64,000 bases of DNA. Origin: Microbacterium sp. Lineage in GTDB: Bacteria > Actinomycetota > Actinomycetes > Actinomycetales > Microbacteriaceae. Shown piece by piece: positions 33,602 to 40,932 of the stretch (its first letter is position 1; each line of letters starts with the position of its first letter). A program made the translations under genes and the position numbers. A model generated the notes under the pieces. The model was not told the origin of the DNA, made no database searches, and saw only the letters and a list, made by a program, of their open reading frames with translations. The stretch is taken from positions 1-64,000 of the forward strand of contig JAEKKN010000018.1 of assembly GCA_019510305.1 (NCBI GenBank), written 5' to 3'.

Positions 33602-34837
33602 TCACTCCTTGACTGCGGGTGGGGTGGATGGCACGCGCACGAGAGCGCGGATGCCGACGATGAGAAGGACGAGGAGCAGGATGTTTCGGACGCTCAGCAC
33701 GAGGATCGGCAGGAACTCGGCCCGCAGCAGAGCGTCGTAGTTCAGCGGGTAGACCAGGCAGGTCAGAGCGGCCAGCGCGAGGACGATGGCCGCGGGAACC
33801 TTCGCCCTGGTGCGATCGAGCACCAGCCAGAGGATCACCGGGGCGAAGAGCCAGGTCTGGAACTGCGGCGAGCCGACTTTGTTCACGGCTATCAACGCCA
33901 CGACGAGCGACAGGGCGAGCGGCGGGAACAGCCGCGAGAACGCGGCTCGCCGAACCGCCTTGACCGCCCCGATCGCGGCCACGGCGAGCACGACCAGGAG
34001 CATGAGCGGTGTGAGCACGGAGCCGACGGCATCCGCACCGGGGGCGACGATCTGGAACGTGAGGATGTCGAAGCTGTACTCGATGCGTGCGCCTCCCGTC
34101 ATCGCGAGCCAGAGGAACGGCGTCGCCGCCACGGCCTCGATCTGCAGCCCTCGCCCGGTCTGCTCTGTGAGGAAGCCGAAGATCTCGGCGCGGGCGCCGA
34201 GCAGGAAGAGGACGGCGACGACTCCGGCGGTCACAAGGGCGGCGGCGAACAGCATCCGCAACCGCGCCCTGCCTGCGACGACGGCCGCCACGAGCAGCGC
34301 ACCCGGCCAGATCTTGATCCACGCACCGGCCGTGAGCAGCGCGGCCGCGATGACGGGTCGGCGCGTGAGCCACAACCCGGCGATCACCGCCAACGGCACC
34401 GTGACCGCATCGATGCGGTAGAGCGCGATGGGACCGAGGAACAGCAGTGCGGCGCACCAGAACCACGCCGCGATCCGGCGTGGCTGGGCCGAGCTGCGCC
34501 TCGTGAGAACTCCGAAAGCAAGCGCGTCGAGCACGGTGATCATGAGCGCCCAGGCGATCAGGTAGGCCCCGGATGCGCCCAGGCCGCCGATCAGAGGCAG
34601 CGACAGGATCTTCGCGGCGAGCATGGGCACAAGCGCGAGCTGCGGGTACACCCAGGTCTCGGTGACGCCGACGATCGGCCCGCCGCTCAGAGCCGACGCC
34701 GCCCAGGGCTCGTACACGAGCACGACGTCGCCCATCGGCTGGCTGGGCAAGATCCATCCGGCCACGGCGACCACCGCATGCACGAGCAGGAAGGCGGTCC
34801 ACAGGACAGCCGTGCGCGCGCTGCCCGAGCGCGTCAC
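33602..34837 (-). CDS. GT-C glycosyltransferase (GT87/DUF2029-like)
   Basis: 411 residues with about eleven hydrophobic helices. GWILPSQPMGDVVLVYEPWA puts acidic residues in the first extracellular loop, as expected for the catalytic site of polyprenol-phosphate-dependent glycosyltransferases. LTAGAWIKIWPGALL and VNKVGSPQFQTWLFAP are typical of actinobacterial GT87 mannosyltransferases. It would add a sugar to a lipid or envelope glycan outside the membrane. The GTG start overlaps the upstream dehydratase stop (GTGA), so coupling is expected. The acceptor is unknown. Confidence 0.8.
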   Translation of the reverse strand: MTRSGSARTAVLWTAFLLVHAVVAVAGWILPSQPMGDVVLVYEPWAASALSGGPIVGVTETWVYPQLALVPMLAAKILSLPLIGGLGASGAYLIAWALMITVLDALAFGVLTRRSSAQPRRIAAWFWCAALLFLGPIALYRIDAVTVPLAVIAGLWLTRRPVIAAALLTAGAWIKIWPGALLVAAVVAGRARLRMLFAAALVTAGVVAVLFLLGARAEIFGFLTEQTGRGLQIEAVAATPFLWLAMTGGARIEYSFDILTFQIVAPGADAVGSVLTPLMLLVVLAVAAIGAVKAVRRAAFSRLFPPLALSLVVALIAVNKVGSPQFQTWLFAPVILWLVLDRTRAKVPAAIVLALAALTCLVYPLNYDALLRAEFLPILVLSVRNILLLVLLIVGIRALVRVPSTPPAVKE

Positions 34838-35679
34838 GCGAGTACGTCCCCGACGGCTCGGGGCAGAGCCCTCGCCACGTCGAGAGCGACCACGGGATGG
34901 CCGCGGCCCACGACGCCGGCTCCGATGACTCCCGCGGCGATCCGCGCGGCCCGGCCGTGCAGCCAGGCGCCTGCCGCAGCGGCCTCCGCGATGGGACGAG
35001 CGGGGTTCGCTGCCAGGACGGCGCCGATCACTCCGGCCAGCACGTCGCCGGTGCCGGCCGTCGCCAGCCACGAGGTGGTCTCCTCGACGGCGAGGATTGC
35101 ACCGGCTTCATCGGCGATCAGCGTGCGAGAGCCTTTGAGCAGAACTGCGCCGCCGACCGCTCGAGCGACCCGCACGACGGCGTCTTCGCGGCTCTCCCCC
35201 GTCGCGCCCCGCAGACGCAGGGTCTCCTGCAGACGCGCGAACTCTCCCGCGTGCGGGGTGATCACGAAAGGAGCGGCTGCGCCGGTCACCAGATCCAGTG
35301 CACCGGCGTCGATCACGACCGGAACGTCACCGGCGAGGATCTCGCGGAGGGCCCGGCTCTCGTCGTCGGTGCGCTCCGCCGGGTCGGTGCCCGACCCGAT
35401 CACCCAGGCGCCGACGCGCGAACGTCCGACGTCAGCGCCGACGACGGTTTCCGGACGGCGGGCCAGCACGGCATCCGCCGGCCGTTCCTGGCCGACGTAC
35501 CGGACGAATCCGGCGCCGGTGCGCCATGCCGCCTCGACCCCGAGCACCGCAGCTCCGGGGTACGCGGCCGACCCCGTGCGCAGCGCCACGACTCCACGCG
35601 AGTACTTGTCGTCACTCGGCGTCGGCACGTGCACGAACTGCACGGTGTCGCTGCGCGACCAGGTGCGGACATCGACCAT
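34834..35679 (-). CDS. nnrD: ADP-dependent NAD(P)H-hydrate dehydratase
   Basis: 281 residues of the ribokinase-like carbohydrate kinase fold. It repairs hydrated NADH and NADPH at the expense of ADP. SDDKYSRGVVALRTGSAAYPGAAVLG is the N-terminal substrate loop, VIGSGTDP the middle strand, VITPHAGEFARL a conserved block, and LATAGTGDVLAGVIGA the catalytic aspartate motif. There is no fused epimerase domain, so NnrE must be encoded elsewhere. A leaderless promoter precedes it. Confidence 0.92.
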   Translation of the reverse strand: MVDVRTWSRSDTVQFVHVPTPSDDKYSRGVVALRTGSAAYPGAAVLGVEAAWRTGAGFVRYVGQERPADAVLARRPETVVGADVGRSRVGAWVIGSGTDPAERTDDESRALREILAGDVPVVIDAGALDLVTGAAAPFVITPHAGEFARLQETLRLRGATGESREDAVVRVARAVGGAVLLKGSRTLIADEAGAILAVEETTSWLATAGTGDVLAGVIGAVLAANPARPIAEAAAAGAWLHGRAARIAAGVIGAGVVGRGHPVVALDVARALPRAVGDVLA

Positions 35680-35691
35680 GACTCCACGTTA
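35677..35691 (-). promoter_or_regulatory. Leaderless promoter of nnrD
   Basis: TAACGT, GGAGTC, ATG on the minus strand, with the usual six-base gap. Confidence 0.6.
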
Positions 35692-35723
35692 GTGCGGCGG
35701 CCCTCACCCGGTCGCGAAGACAC

Positions 35724-35738
35724 TACCGTCGAAGCGTG
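35724..35738 (+). promoter_or_regulatory. Leaderless promoter of the OYE gene
   Basis: TACCGT, CGAAGC, GTG with a six-base gap. The absence of a GGAGG-like site supports the reading that the start codon is at the mRNA 5' end. Confidence 0.55.
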
Positions 35739-36803
35739 AGCATCCTCTTCTCCCCCTCCACCATCAGATCCGTCACGTTCCGCAACCGCCTGTGGGTGTC
35801 GCCGATGTGCATGTACAGCGCCGTCGACGGCGTCGTGCAGGAGTGGCATCACACCCACCTCGCCCAGTTCGCCTCCGGAGGCGCGGGCCTCGTCGTCGCC
35901 GAGGCGACCGCCGTCGTCCCCGAGGGGCGCATCTCGCCGCGCGATGCGGGACTGTGGAACGACGAGCAGCGGGATGCCTGGGCTCCCGTGGTGCAGGCGA
36001 TCCACGACCGCGGGGCGCAGGCCGGGATCCAGCTCGCCCACGCCGGTCGCAAGGCATCGACCTGGTGGCCCTGGGCGGCCGACCGCGGCTCGGTCCCCGC
36101 CTCGGACGGCGGTTGGACGACCGCTGCGCCTTCGGCTGTGGCCTTCGAAGGATTCGCCGAACCGGTCGCCCTCGACGCCGCCGGCATCGAAGAGATCGTG
36201 GCAGCCTTCACCGCGTCGGCCCGTCGCGCGGTGGATGCCGGGTTCGACGTCATCGAGATCCATGGCGCGCACGGCTATCTCCTGCACCAGTTCCTGTCTC
36301 CCCTGTCGAATCTCCGCACCGACGAGTACGGCGGAACGCTGGAGAACAGGGCGCGCCTGCTGCTGCGCGTCGTCGATGCCGTGCGCGGCGAGGTCGGCGC
36401 CGACGTGCCGCTGTTCGTGCGCATCTCGGCCACCGACCACGCCCCCGGCGGCTTCGACGCGCAGGAGGCGACGACCGTCGCCACCTGGGCCGAGGAGCAC
36501 GGCGCCGATCTCATCGACGTCTCCAGCGGCGGGCTCGTCGCCCACCAGCAGATCAGCGTGTTCCCCGGTTACCAGGTCGAGCTCTCCGAGACCGTCCGCC
36601 AGGGCGGCCGGATCCCGACCACGGCCGTGGGGCTGATCACGGCGGCGGCCCAGGCCGAGCAGGTGCTCGTCGAGGGCCGGGCCGATGCGATCTTCGCCGG
36701 TCGTGAATGGCTGCGCGATCCGCACTTCGCGCTCCGTGCCGCGCACGAGCTCGACGCCGAGGTGGCCTGGCCGCCCCAGTACGAGCGCGCACGCTGGCGC
36801 TGA
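35736..36803 (+). CDS. Old yellow enzyme-family oxidoreductase (YqjM-like)
   Basis: 355 residues. It is an FMN-dependent ene-reductase fold. WVSPMCMYSAVDG contains the redox-tuning cysteine of the YqjM class, QLAHAGRKAS and HGAHGYLLHQFLSPLSN are the flavin and substrate loops, and DEYGGTLENRARLLLRVV is a family signature. The C-terminal AGREWLRDPHFALRAA matches the second flavin segment. Natural substrates are unknown. The gene starts at GTG behind a leaderless-type promoter and converges on the first CNNM gene. Confidence 0.9.
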   Translation: MSILFSPSTIRSVTFRNRLWVSPMCMYSAVDGVVQEWHHTHLAQFASGGAGLVVAEATAVVPEGRISPRDAGLWNDEQRDAWAPVVQAIHDRGAQAGIQLAHAGRKASTWWPWAADRGSVPASDGGWTTAAPSAVAFEGFAEPVALDAAGIEEIVAAFTASARRAVDAGFDVIEIHGAHGYLLHQFLSPLSNLRTDEYGGTLENRARLLLRVVDAVRGEVGADVPLFVRISATDHAPGGFDAQEATTVATWAEEHGADLIDVSSGGLVAHQQISVFPGYQVELSETVRQGGRIPTTAVGLITAAAQAEQVLVEGRADAIFAGREWLRDPHFALRAAHELDAEVAWPPQYERARWR

Positions 36804-36809
36804 CCCGGT

Positions 36810-36840
36810 TCGGGTGCGCGGTCAGTGACCGCGCACCCGA
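36810..36840. terminator. Bidirectional hairpin terminator
   Basis: TCGGGTGCGCGGTCA and its exact complement flank a single G, a 15-base perfect palindrome. It lies between two convergent genes and includes the stop codon of the CNNM gene (36822-36824). It could end transcription from both sides. Confidence 0.7.
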
Positions 36841-37883
36841 CGGGTCGCGTCGCGGACCTCGCCGACCAGCTCTTCCAGGATGTCCTCGAGGAAGAGCACC
36901 GCGATGGTCTCGCCGTGAGCGTCGCGCACCTTCGCGAGGTGGCGACCAGCACGGCGCATGAGGGCGAGCGCGTCCTCGAGATCCGTGTCCTCCTGCACCG
37001 GCACCATGTGGTGGATGCGCTTGGCCGGCACGGGTTCGGCGAGCTTCGCGGCGGCGTTCGGACCGTCCGAGGCGCGCAGGATGTCCTTGAGATGCACGTA
37101 GCCGATCGGCGCGCTCGTCTCGTCGACGATCACGTATCGCGAGAACCCGTAGCGCGCCACGGCCTTCTCGATGTCATCCGGCGTCGTCGACGGCGGAAGC
37201 GTCACGAGCTGACTCAGTGGCACTGCGATGTCACGGGCCTTCTTGTCCGTGAACTCCACGGCCGCAGCCACCGCACCCGCCGTGTCGGCGAGAATGCCCT
37301 CGCGGCGGGACTGATCGACGATCGTGGCCACCTCCTCGAGCGTGAACGTCGACGCTGCCTCGTTCTTCGGTTCGACGCGGAAGAGACGCAGCACGCCGTT
37401 CGCCGAGGCGTTCAGCACCCAGATGACGGGCATGAAGACCTTCGACACCCACACCAGCGGCGGGGCGAGCAGCAGCACGGCGCGATCAGGAACCGAGAAG
37501 GCGAGGTTCTTGGGCACCATCTCGCCGAACACGACGTGCAGGAACGACACGATGAGGAGCGTGATCGCGAAGGACGCCGCGTCGACCGCGGCATCCGCCC
37601 ATCCGAAGGCGTGCATGGGCGCCGCCAGCAGGTGGTGGATCGCAGGCTCGGACACGTTCAGGATCAGCAGCGAGCAGATCGTGATGCCCAGCTGCGAGGT
37701 CGCGAGCATGAGCGTCGCATGCTCCATCGCGAAGAGCGCGGTCTTGGCCGGACGTGAGCCCATCTCGGCACGGGGCTCGATCTGCGAGCGGCGCGCGGAG
37801 ATGACGGCGAACTCGGCGCCGACGAAGAAGGCGTTGCCGAGGAGCAGCACGACGAGCCAGACGATTCCTGCCCAGTCGCTCAT
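36822..37883 (-). CDS. CNNM/DUF21-CBS transporter, short form
   Basis: 353 residues. Four membrane helices of the DUF21 (CNNM) domain occupy the N-terminus: GIVWLVVLLLGNAFFVGAEFAVISARRSQIE is its hallmark, with NLAFSVPDRAVLLL and VFMPVIWVLNASANGVLRLF. Two CBS domains follow (VPLSQLVTLPPST..., GYVHLKDILRA, LEDILEELVGEV). Unlike its upstream partner it lacks the CorC_HlyC C-terminal domain. The CNNM/CorC family moves or senses magnesium and cobalt. It overlaps the upstream gene by four bases. Confidence 0.88.
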   Translation of the reverse strand: MSDWAGIVWLVVLLLGNAFFVGAEFAVISARRSQIEPRAEMGSRPAKTALFAMEHATLMLATSQLGITICSLLILNVSEPAIHHLLAAPMHAFGWADAAVDAASFAITLLIVSFLHVVFGEMVPKNLAFSVPDRAVLLLAPPLVWVSKVFMPVIWVLNASANGVLRLFRVEPKNEAASTFTLEEVATIVDQSRREGILADTAGAVAAAVEFTDKKARDIAVPLSQLVTLPPSTTPDDIEKAVARYGFSRYVIVDETSAPIGYVHLKDILRASDGPNAAAKLAEPVPAKRIHHMVPVQEDTDLEDALALMRRAGRHLAKVRDAHGETIAVLFLEDILEELVGEVRDATRRVRGH

Positions 37884-39196
37884 CGCTCCACCCCCTCGGT
37901 GTCCGTGTCCGCGCTCGGGACGTAGCGGATGCGGTCGATACGACGGCCGTCCATCCGCACGACCTGCAGGAGCCCGGAATCGAGGGGGACCTCGTCGCCC
38001 ACAACAGGAACGCGCTCGAGCACGCTCATGACGTAGCCGGCGACGGTGTCGTACACGTCGCCCTCGGGCACGTCGACGCCGGCGCGGCTGCGCAACTCGT
38101 CCGGGCGCAGCTCGCCGGGGAACGTGACGCCATCTCGGCCCACGATCACTCCGGCCCTGGTGCGATCGTGCTCGTCCGAGACCTCGCCGACGATCTCTTC
38201 GACGAGGTCTTCGAGTGTGACCAGTCCCGCCGTGCCGCCGTACTCGTCGACCACCACGGCGAGCTGATAGCCGCGGGCGCGCAGTTCGGAGATGAGTCCG
38301 TCGACGTGCACCGTCTCGGGCACGCGCAGCGGCTCGGTGGCCAGGGCGCCGACCGGCACCTCGGCCCGGCGGTCACGCGGCACGGAGATCGCCGCCTTCA
38401 GGTGCACGACGCCGGTGATGTCGTCGAGGTCGTCGTCGTACACCGGGAAGCGGCTGTGCCCCGTGCGGCGGGCGAGCTGGATGACGTCGTCCGCGGAATC
38501 CCCCGCAGCGATCGCATGCATGCTCGGGCGAGGAGTCATCACGTCGGCGGCTGTGAGACGGGCGAAGGTCAGAGTGCGATCGAGCAGGGTGGCGGTGTCC
38601 TCCTCGAGCACACCGGCGCTCGCCGAACGACGCACGAGAGAGGAGAGCTCCTCAGCGGTGCGCGCACCCGAGAGCTCTTCCTTGGGCTCGATGCCCATCC
38701 CGCGCAAGACGCCGTTGGCGCTGCCGTTCAGCACGATCACAGCCGGCTTGAACACGGTCGTGAACGCGACCTGGAACGGGATGACGAGCTTCGCCGTCGC
38801 GAGCGGCAGCGCCAGCGCGAAGTTCTTCGGGACGAGTTCGCCCAGGATCATCGACAGCGCTGTCGCGACGACCATCGCGACGATGGTCGCTATGGGAGCG
38901 ATGGCCGCTTCGGGGATGTTCCAGGCCGTGAGAGTCGGCCGCAGGAGATTCGACAGTGCCGGCTCCATCGTGTAACCGGTGAGGAGAGTCGTCAGCGTGA
39001 TGCCGAGCTGTGCAGCCGAGAGGTGCGTGGATGTGTGCCGGAGTGCGCCGATCGTGAGCGACAGCCTCGTTTCGCCGCGCGCTCGGCGAGCTTCGAGATC
39101 GGCACGATCGAGATTGACCAGAGCGAACTCGCTCGCGACGAACAGGCCGGTCCCGATCGTGAGCAGGAGCCCCACGCCCAGAAGGATGTAATCCAT
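37880..39196 (-). CDS. CNNM/CorC transporter with CorC_HlyC domain
   Basis: 438 residues. An N-terminal DUF21 membrane domain (FVASEFALVNLDRADLEARR, AQLGITLTTLLTGYTMEP, LGELVPKNFALALPL) is followed by paired CBS domains (VMTPRPSMHAIAAGDS, FPVYDDDLDDITGVVHL, VVVDEYGGTAGLVTLEDLVEEIVGE) and a CorC_HlyC domain (VGRDGVTFPGELRPDEL, VAGYVMSVLERVP). Such proteins act in Mg2+ efflux or homeostasis. Two adjacent paralogues, one long and one short, are common in actinobacteria. A 72-base leader precedes it with a hairpin at the ribosome-binding site. Confidence 0.92.
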   Translation of the reverse strand: MDYILLGVGLLLTIGTGLFVASEFALVNLDRADLEARRARGETRLSLTIGALRHTSTHLSAAQLGITLTTLLTGYTMEPALSNLLRPTLTAWNIPEAAIAPIATIVAMVVATALSMILGELVPKNFALALPLATAKLVIPFQVAFTTVFKPAVIVLNGSANGVLRGMGIEPKEELSGARTAEELSSLVRRSASAGVLEEDTATLLDRTLTFARLTAADVMTPRPSMHAIAAGDSADDVIQLARRTGHSRFPVYDDDLDDITGVVHLKAAISVPRDRRAEVPVGALATEPLRVPETVHVDGLISELRARGYQLAVVVDEYGGTAGLVTLEDLVEEIVGEVSDEHDRTRAGVIVGRDGVTFPGELRPDELRSRAGVDVPEGDVYDTVAGYVMSVLERVPVVGDEVPLDSGLLQVVRMDGRRIDRIRYVPSADTDTEGVER

Positions 39197-39204
39197 CAGA
39201 GTCT

Positions 39205-39280
39205 CCTCTCGCTATCGAGAGGCGGGCGGTGGGGCGATCTACTGCAACTGGGAGGGTCGTCCATGGTGGTCACGATTGTA
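39205..39280 (-). promoter_or_regulatory. Promoter and SD-masking hairpin before the CorC gene
   Basis: A consensus-like -10 TACAAT occupies 39275-39280 on the minus strand, predicting a leader of about 72 bases. Just before the start, CCTCTCG, loop ATAG, CGAGAGG (39205-39222) form a seven-base stem whose right arm contributes to the purine-rich site GAGAGGAG. Folding would hide the ribosome-binding site. Confidence 0.5.
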
Positions 39281-39317
39281 CCGAATCCGGCTGTGTGAGG
39301 GGCGGACGCCGGGGCTC

Positions 39318-40772
39318 CTACCAGCTCACCGGCAGGGCCTTGCCCTCTTCGTATCCGGCCGCGGACTGGAGACCCACGTGCGCGCGCTCATGGAACTCGG
39401 GCACCGACGAGGCGCCGGCGTAGGTGAAGGACGAGCGGACGCCTGAGGTGATCATGTCGAGCAGGTCCTCCACCCCGGGGCGCAACGGGTCGAGGTAGAT
39501 CTTCGACGAGGAGATGCCTTCGGCGAACAGCTCCTTGCGGGCGCGCTCGTACGCGTCGAGGCGGCCGAAGCGCGCCTGCACCGCCTTCGTCGAGGCCATC
39601 CCCCACGATTCCTTGTAGAGGCGGCCGTCGGTGTCGCGCTGCAGTTCGCCCGGGGCCTCGATGGTGCCGGCGAACCACGACCCGATCATGACGGATGCCG
39701 CTCCCGCGGCGAGAGCCAGAGCCACGTCCCGCGGATAGCGCACTCCTCCGTCGGCCCAGACGTGGGCGCCGAGTTCGCGAGCGGCCTCTGCGGTCTCGAG
39801 GACCGCCGAGAACTGCGGGCGGCCGACCGCCGTCATCATGCGGGTCGTGCACATGGCCCCCGGGCCCACGCCGACCTTCAGGATCGATGCCCCCGCCTCG
39901 ACCATGTCGCGCACGCCCTCGGCCGTGACGATGTTGCCGGCGACGATCGGAAGCCCCAGGCCCAGAGCGGACACCTCGGACAGCGCACGCAGCATCCCTT
40001 CCTGATGGCCGTGGGCCGTGTCGAGGACGAGCACATCGACGCCGGCACCGGCGAGTGCCTTAGCCTTCGAGGCGACGTCGCCGTTGATGCCGATCGCCGC
40101 CGCGACGGCGAGGCGTCCGTCGGCGTCGAGAGCCGGACCGTACAGCGTGGAGCGCAGGGCGCTGCGTGCGCTGAGCGTTCCGACGAGATGGCCGTGGTGA
40201 ACGACCGAGACCATCTCGACACCCGCCTCGGTGATCACGTCGAAGGCGTGGCGCTCCGAGCCGATGTCGTCCGCGTCGAGCGCCGGGGTGCCCGCGTGCA
40301 CGAGGTCGCCGAGCTGCGCATCGAGCAGCGCGGTGGCGAGCCTGGTGGCCGGAAGGATGCCGAGGATCGCCTCGACGTCGTACGGGGCGTCGCCCGTCGC
40401 CACCACGATGCCGTGCCCTGCCGTCGCCGGAAGCAGCCGGAGAGCATCCGCCACGGACGCCGAAGGAGGCAGAACGATGGGCGTGTCCCACAGCACGGGT
40501 TGCGACTTCACGTCACGGATCGCCGCGTCGAGATCCTGCAGGGGCATGTCCTGAGGCAGCACGCCGAGCCCACCGCGACGAGCCAGCACGGCGGCGATCC
40601 GAGGACCGGTGACGGAGTTCATGTTGGAGGCCACCAGCGGCAGCGTCGCCGGTGTGCCGTCGTGCGGGGTCAGATCGACCTGCAGGCGGCTCGTGACACC
40701 CGATCGGCGTGGCACCAGGAAGACGTCCGAATAGGTCAGATCGACGGTGGGCTGCTTGCCTGCGAACTCCAT
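39318..40772 (-). CDS. guaB1: GuaB1-type IMPDH/GMP reductase-family enzyme
   Basis: 484 residues of the IMPDH/GMPR barrel with an inserted CBS pair (PSASVADALRLL, HLVGTLSARSALR). LTYSDVFLVPRRSG and NMNSVTGPRIAAVLARRGGLGVLPQ match the N-terminal barrel strands. The catalytic loop reads GVGPGAMCTTRMMTAVGRPQ in place of the IMPDH form GPGSICTTRxVAGVG. In mycobacteria GuaB1 proteins with this loop are GMP reductases that convert GMP back to IMP for salvage. The same role is likely here and differs from guanine synthesis. The start at ATG 40772 lies behind a leaderless promoter and is divergent from kgd. Confidence 0.88.
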   Translation of the reverse strand: MEFAGKQPTVDLTYSDVFLVPRRSGVTSRLQVDLTPHDGTPATLPLVASNMNSVTGPRIAAVLARRGGLGVLPQDMPLQDLDAAIRDVKSQPVLWDTPIVLPPSASVADALRLLPATAGHGIVVATGDAPYDVEAILGILPATRLATALLDAQLGDLVHAGTPALDADDIGSERHAFDVITEAGVEMVSVVHHGHLVGTLSARSALRSTLYGPALDADGRLAVAAAIGINGDVASKAKALAGAGVDVLVLDTAHGHQEGMLRALSEVSALGLGLPIVAGNIVTAEGVRDMVEAGASILKVGVGPGAMCTTRMMTAVGRPQFSAVLETAEAARELGAHVWADGGVRYPRDVALALAAGAASVMIGSWFAGTIEAPGELQRDTDGRLYKESWGMASTKAVQARFGRLDAYERARKELFAEGISSSKIYLDPLRPGVEDLLDMITSGVRSSFTYAGASSVPEFHERAHVGLQSAAGYEEGKALPVSW

Positions 40773-40784
40773 GTCTCCACGGTA
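40770..40784 (-). promoter_or_regulatory. Leaderless promoter of guaB1
   Basis: TACCGT, GGAGAC, ATG on the minus strand: -10 hexamer six bases from the start codon. Confidence 0.6.
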
Positions 40785-40840
40785 GCGAGATATGCCGCCG
40801 CGTGGCGCGCCGTCGCGACGAATCGGCGATGGAAACACGT

Positions 40841-40930
40841 TAGGCTTGATGGTTGAGAGTGTGCAGACCCGAGCGCATCCTGCGCCTGCGCGAGCACATG
40901 TGAGATTCAGCGATGAAAGAGGGCGATCGA
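40841..40930 (+). promoter_or_regulatory. kgd promoter and leader
   Basis: TAGGCT at 40841-40846 is a probable -10. The resulting leader of about 80 bases ends in AGAGGG, placed eight to nine bases before GTG 40933. No regulatory hairpin was recognised in it. Confidence 0.45.
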
Positions 40931-40932
40931 GC

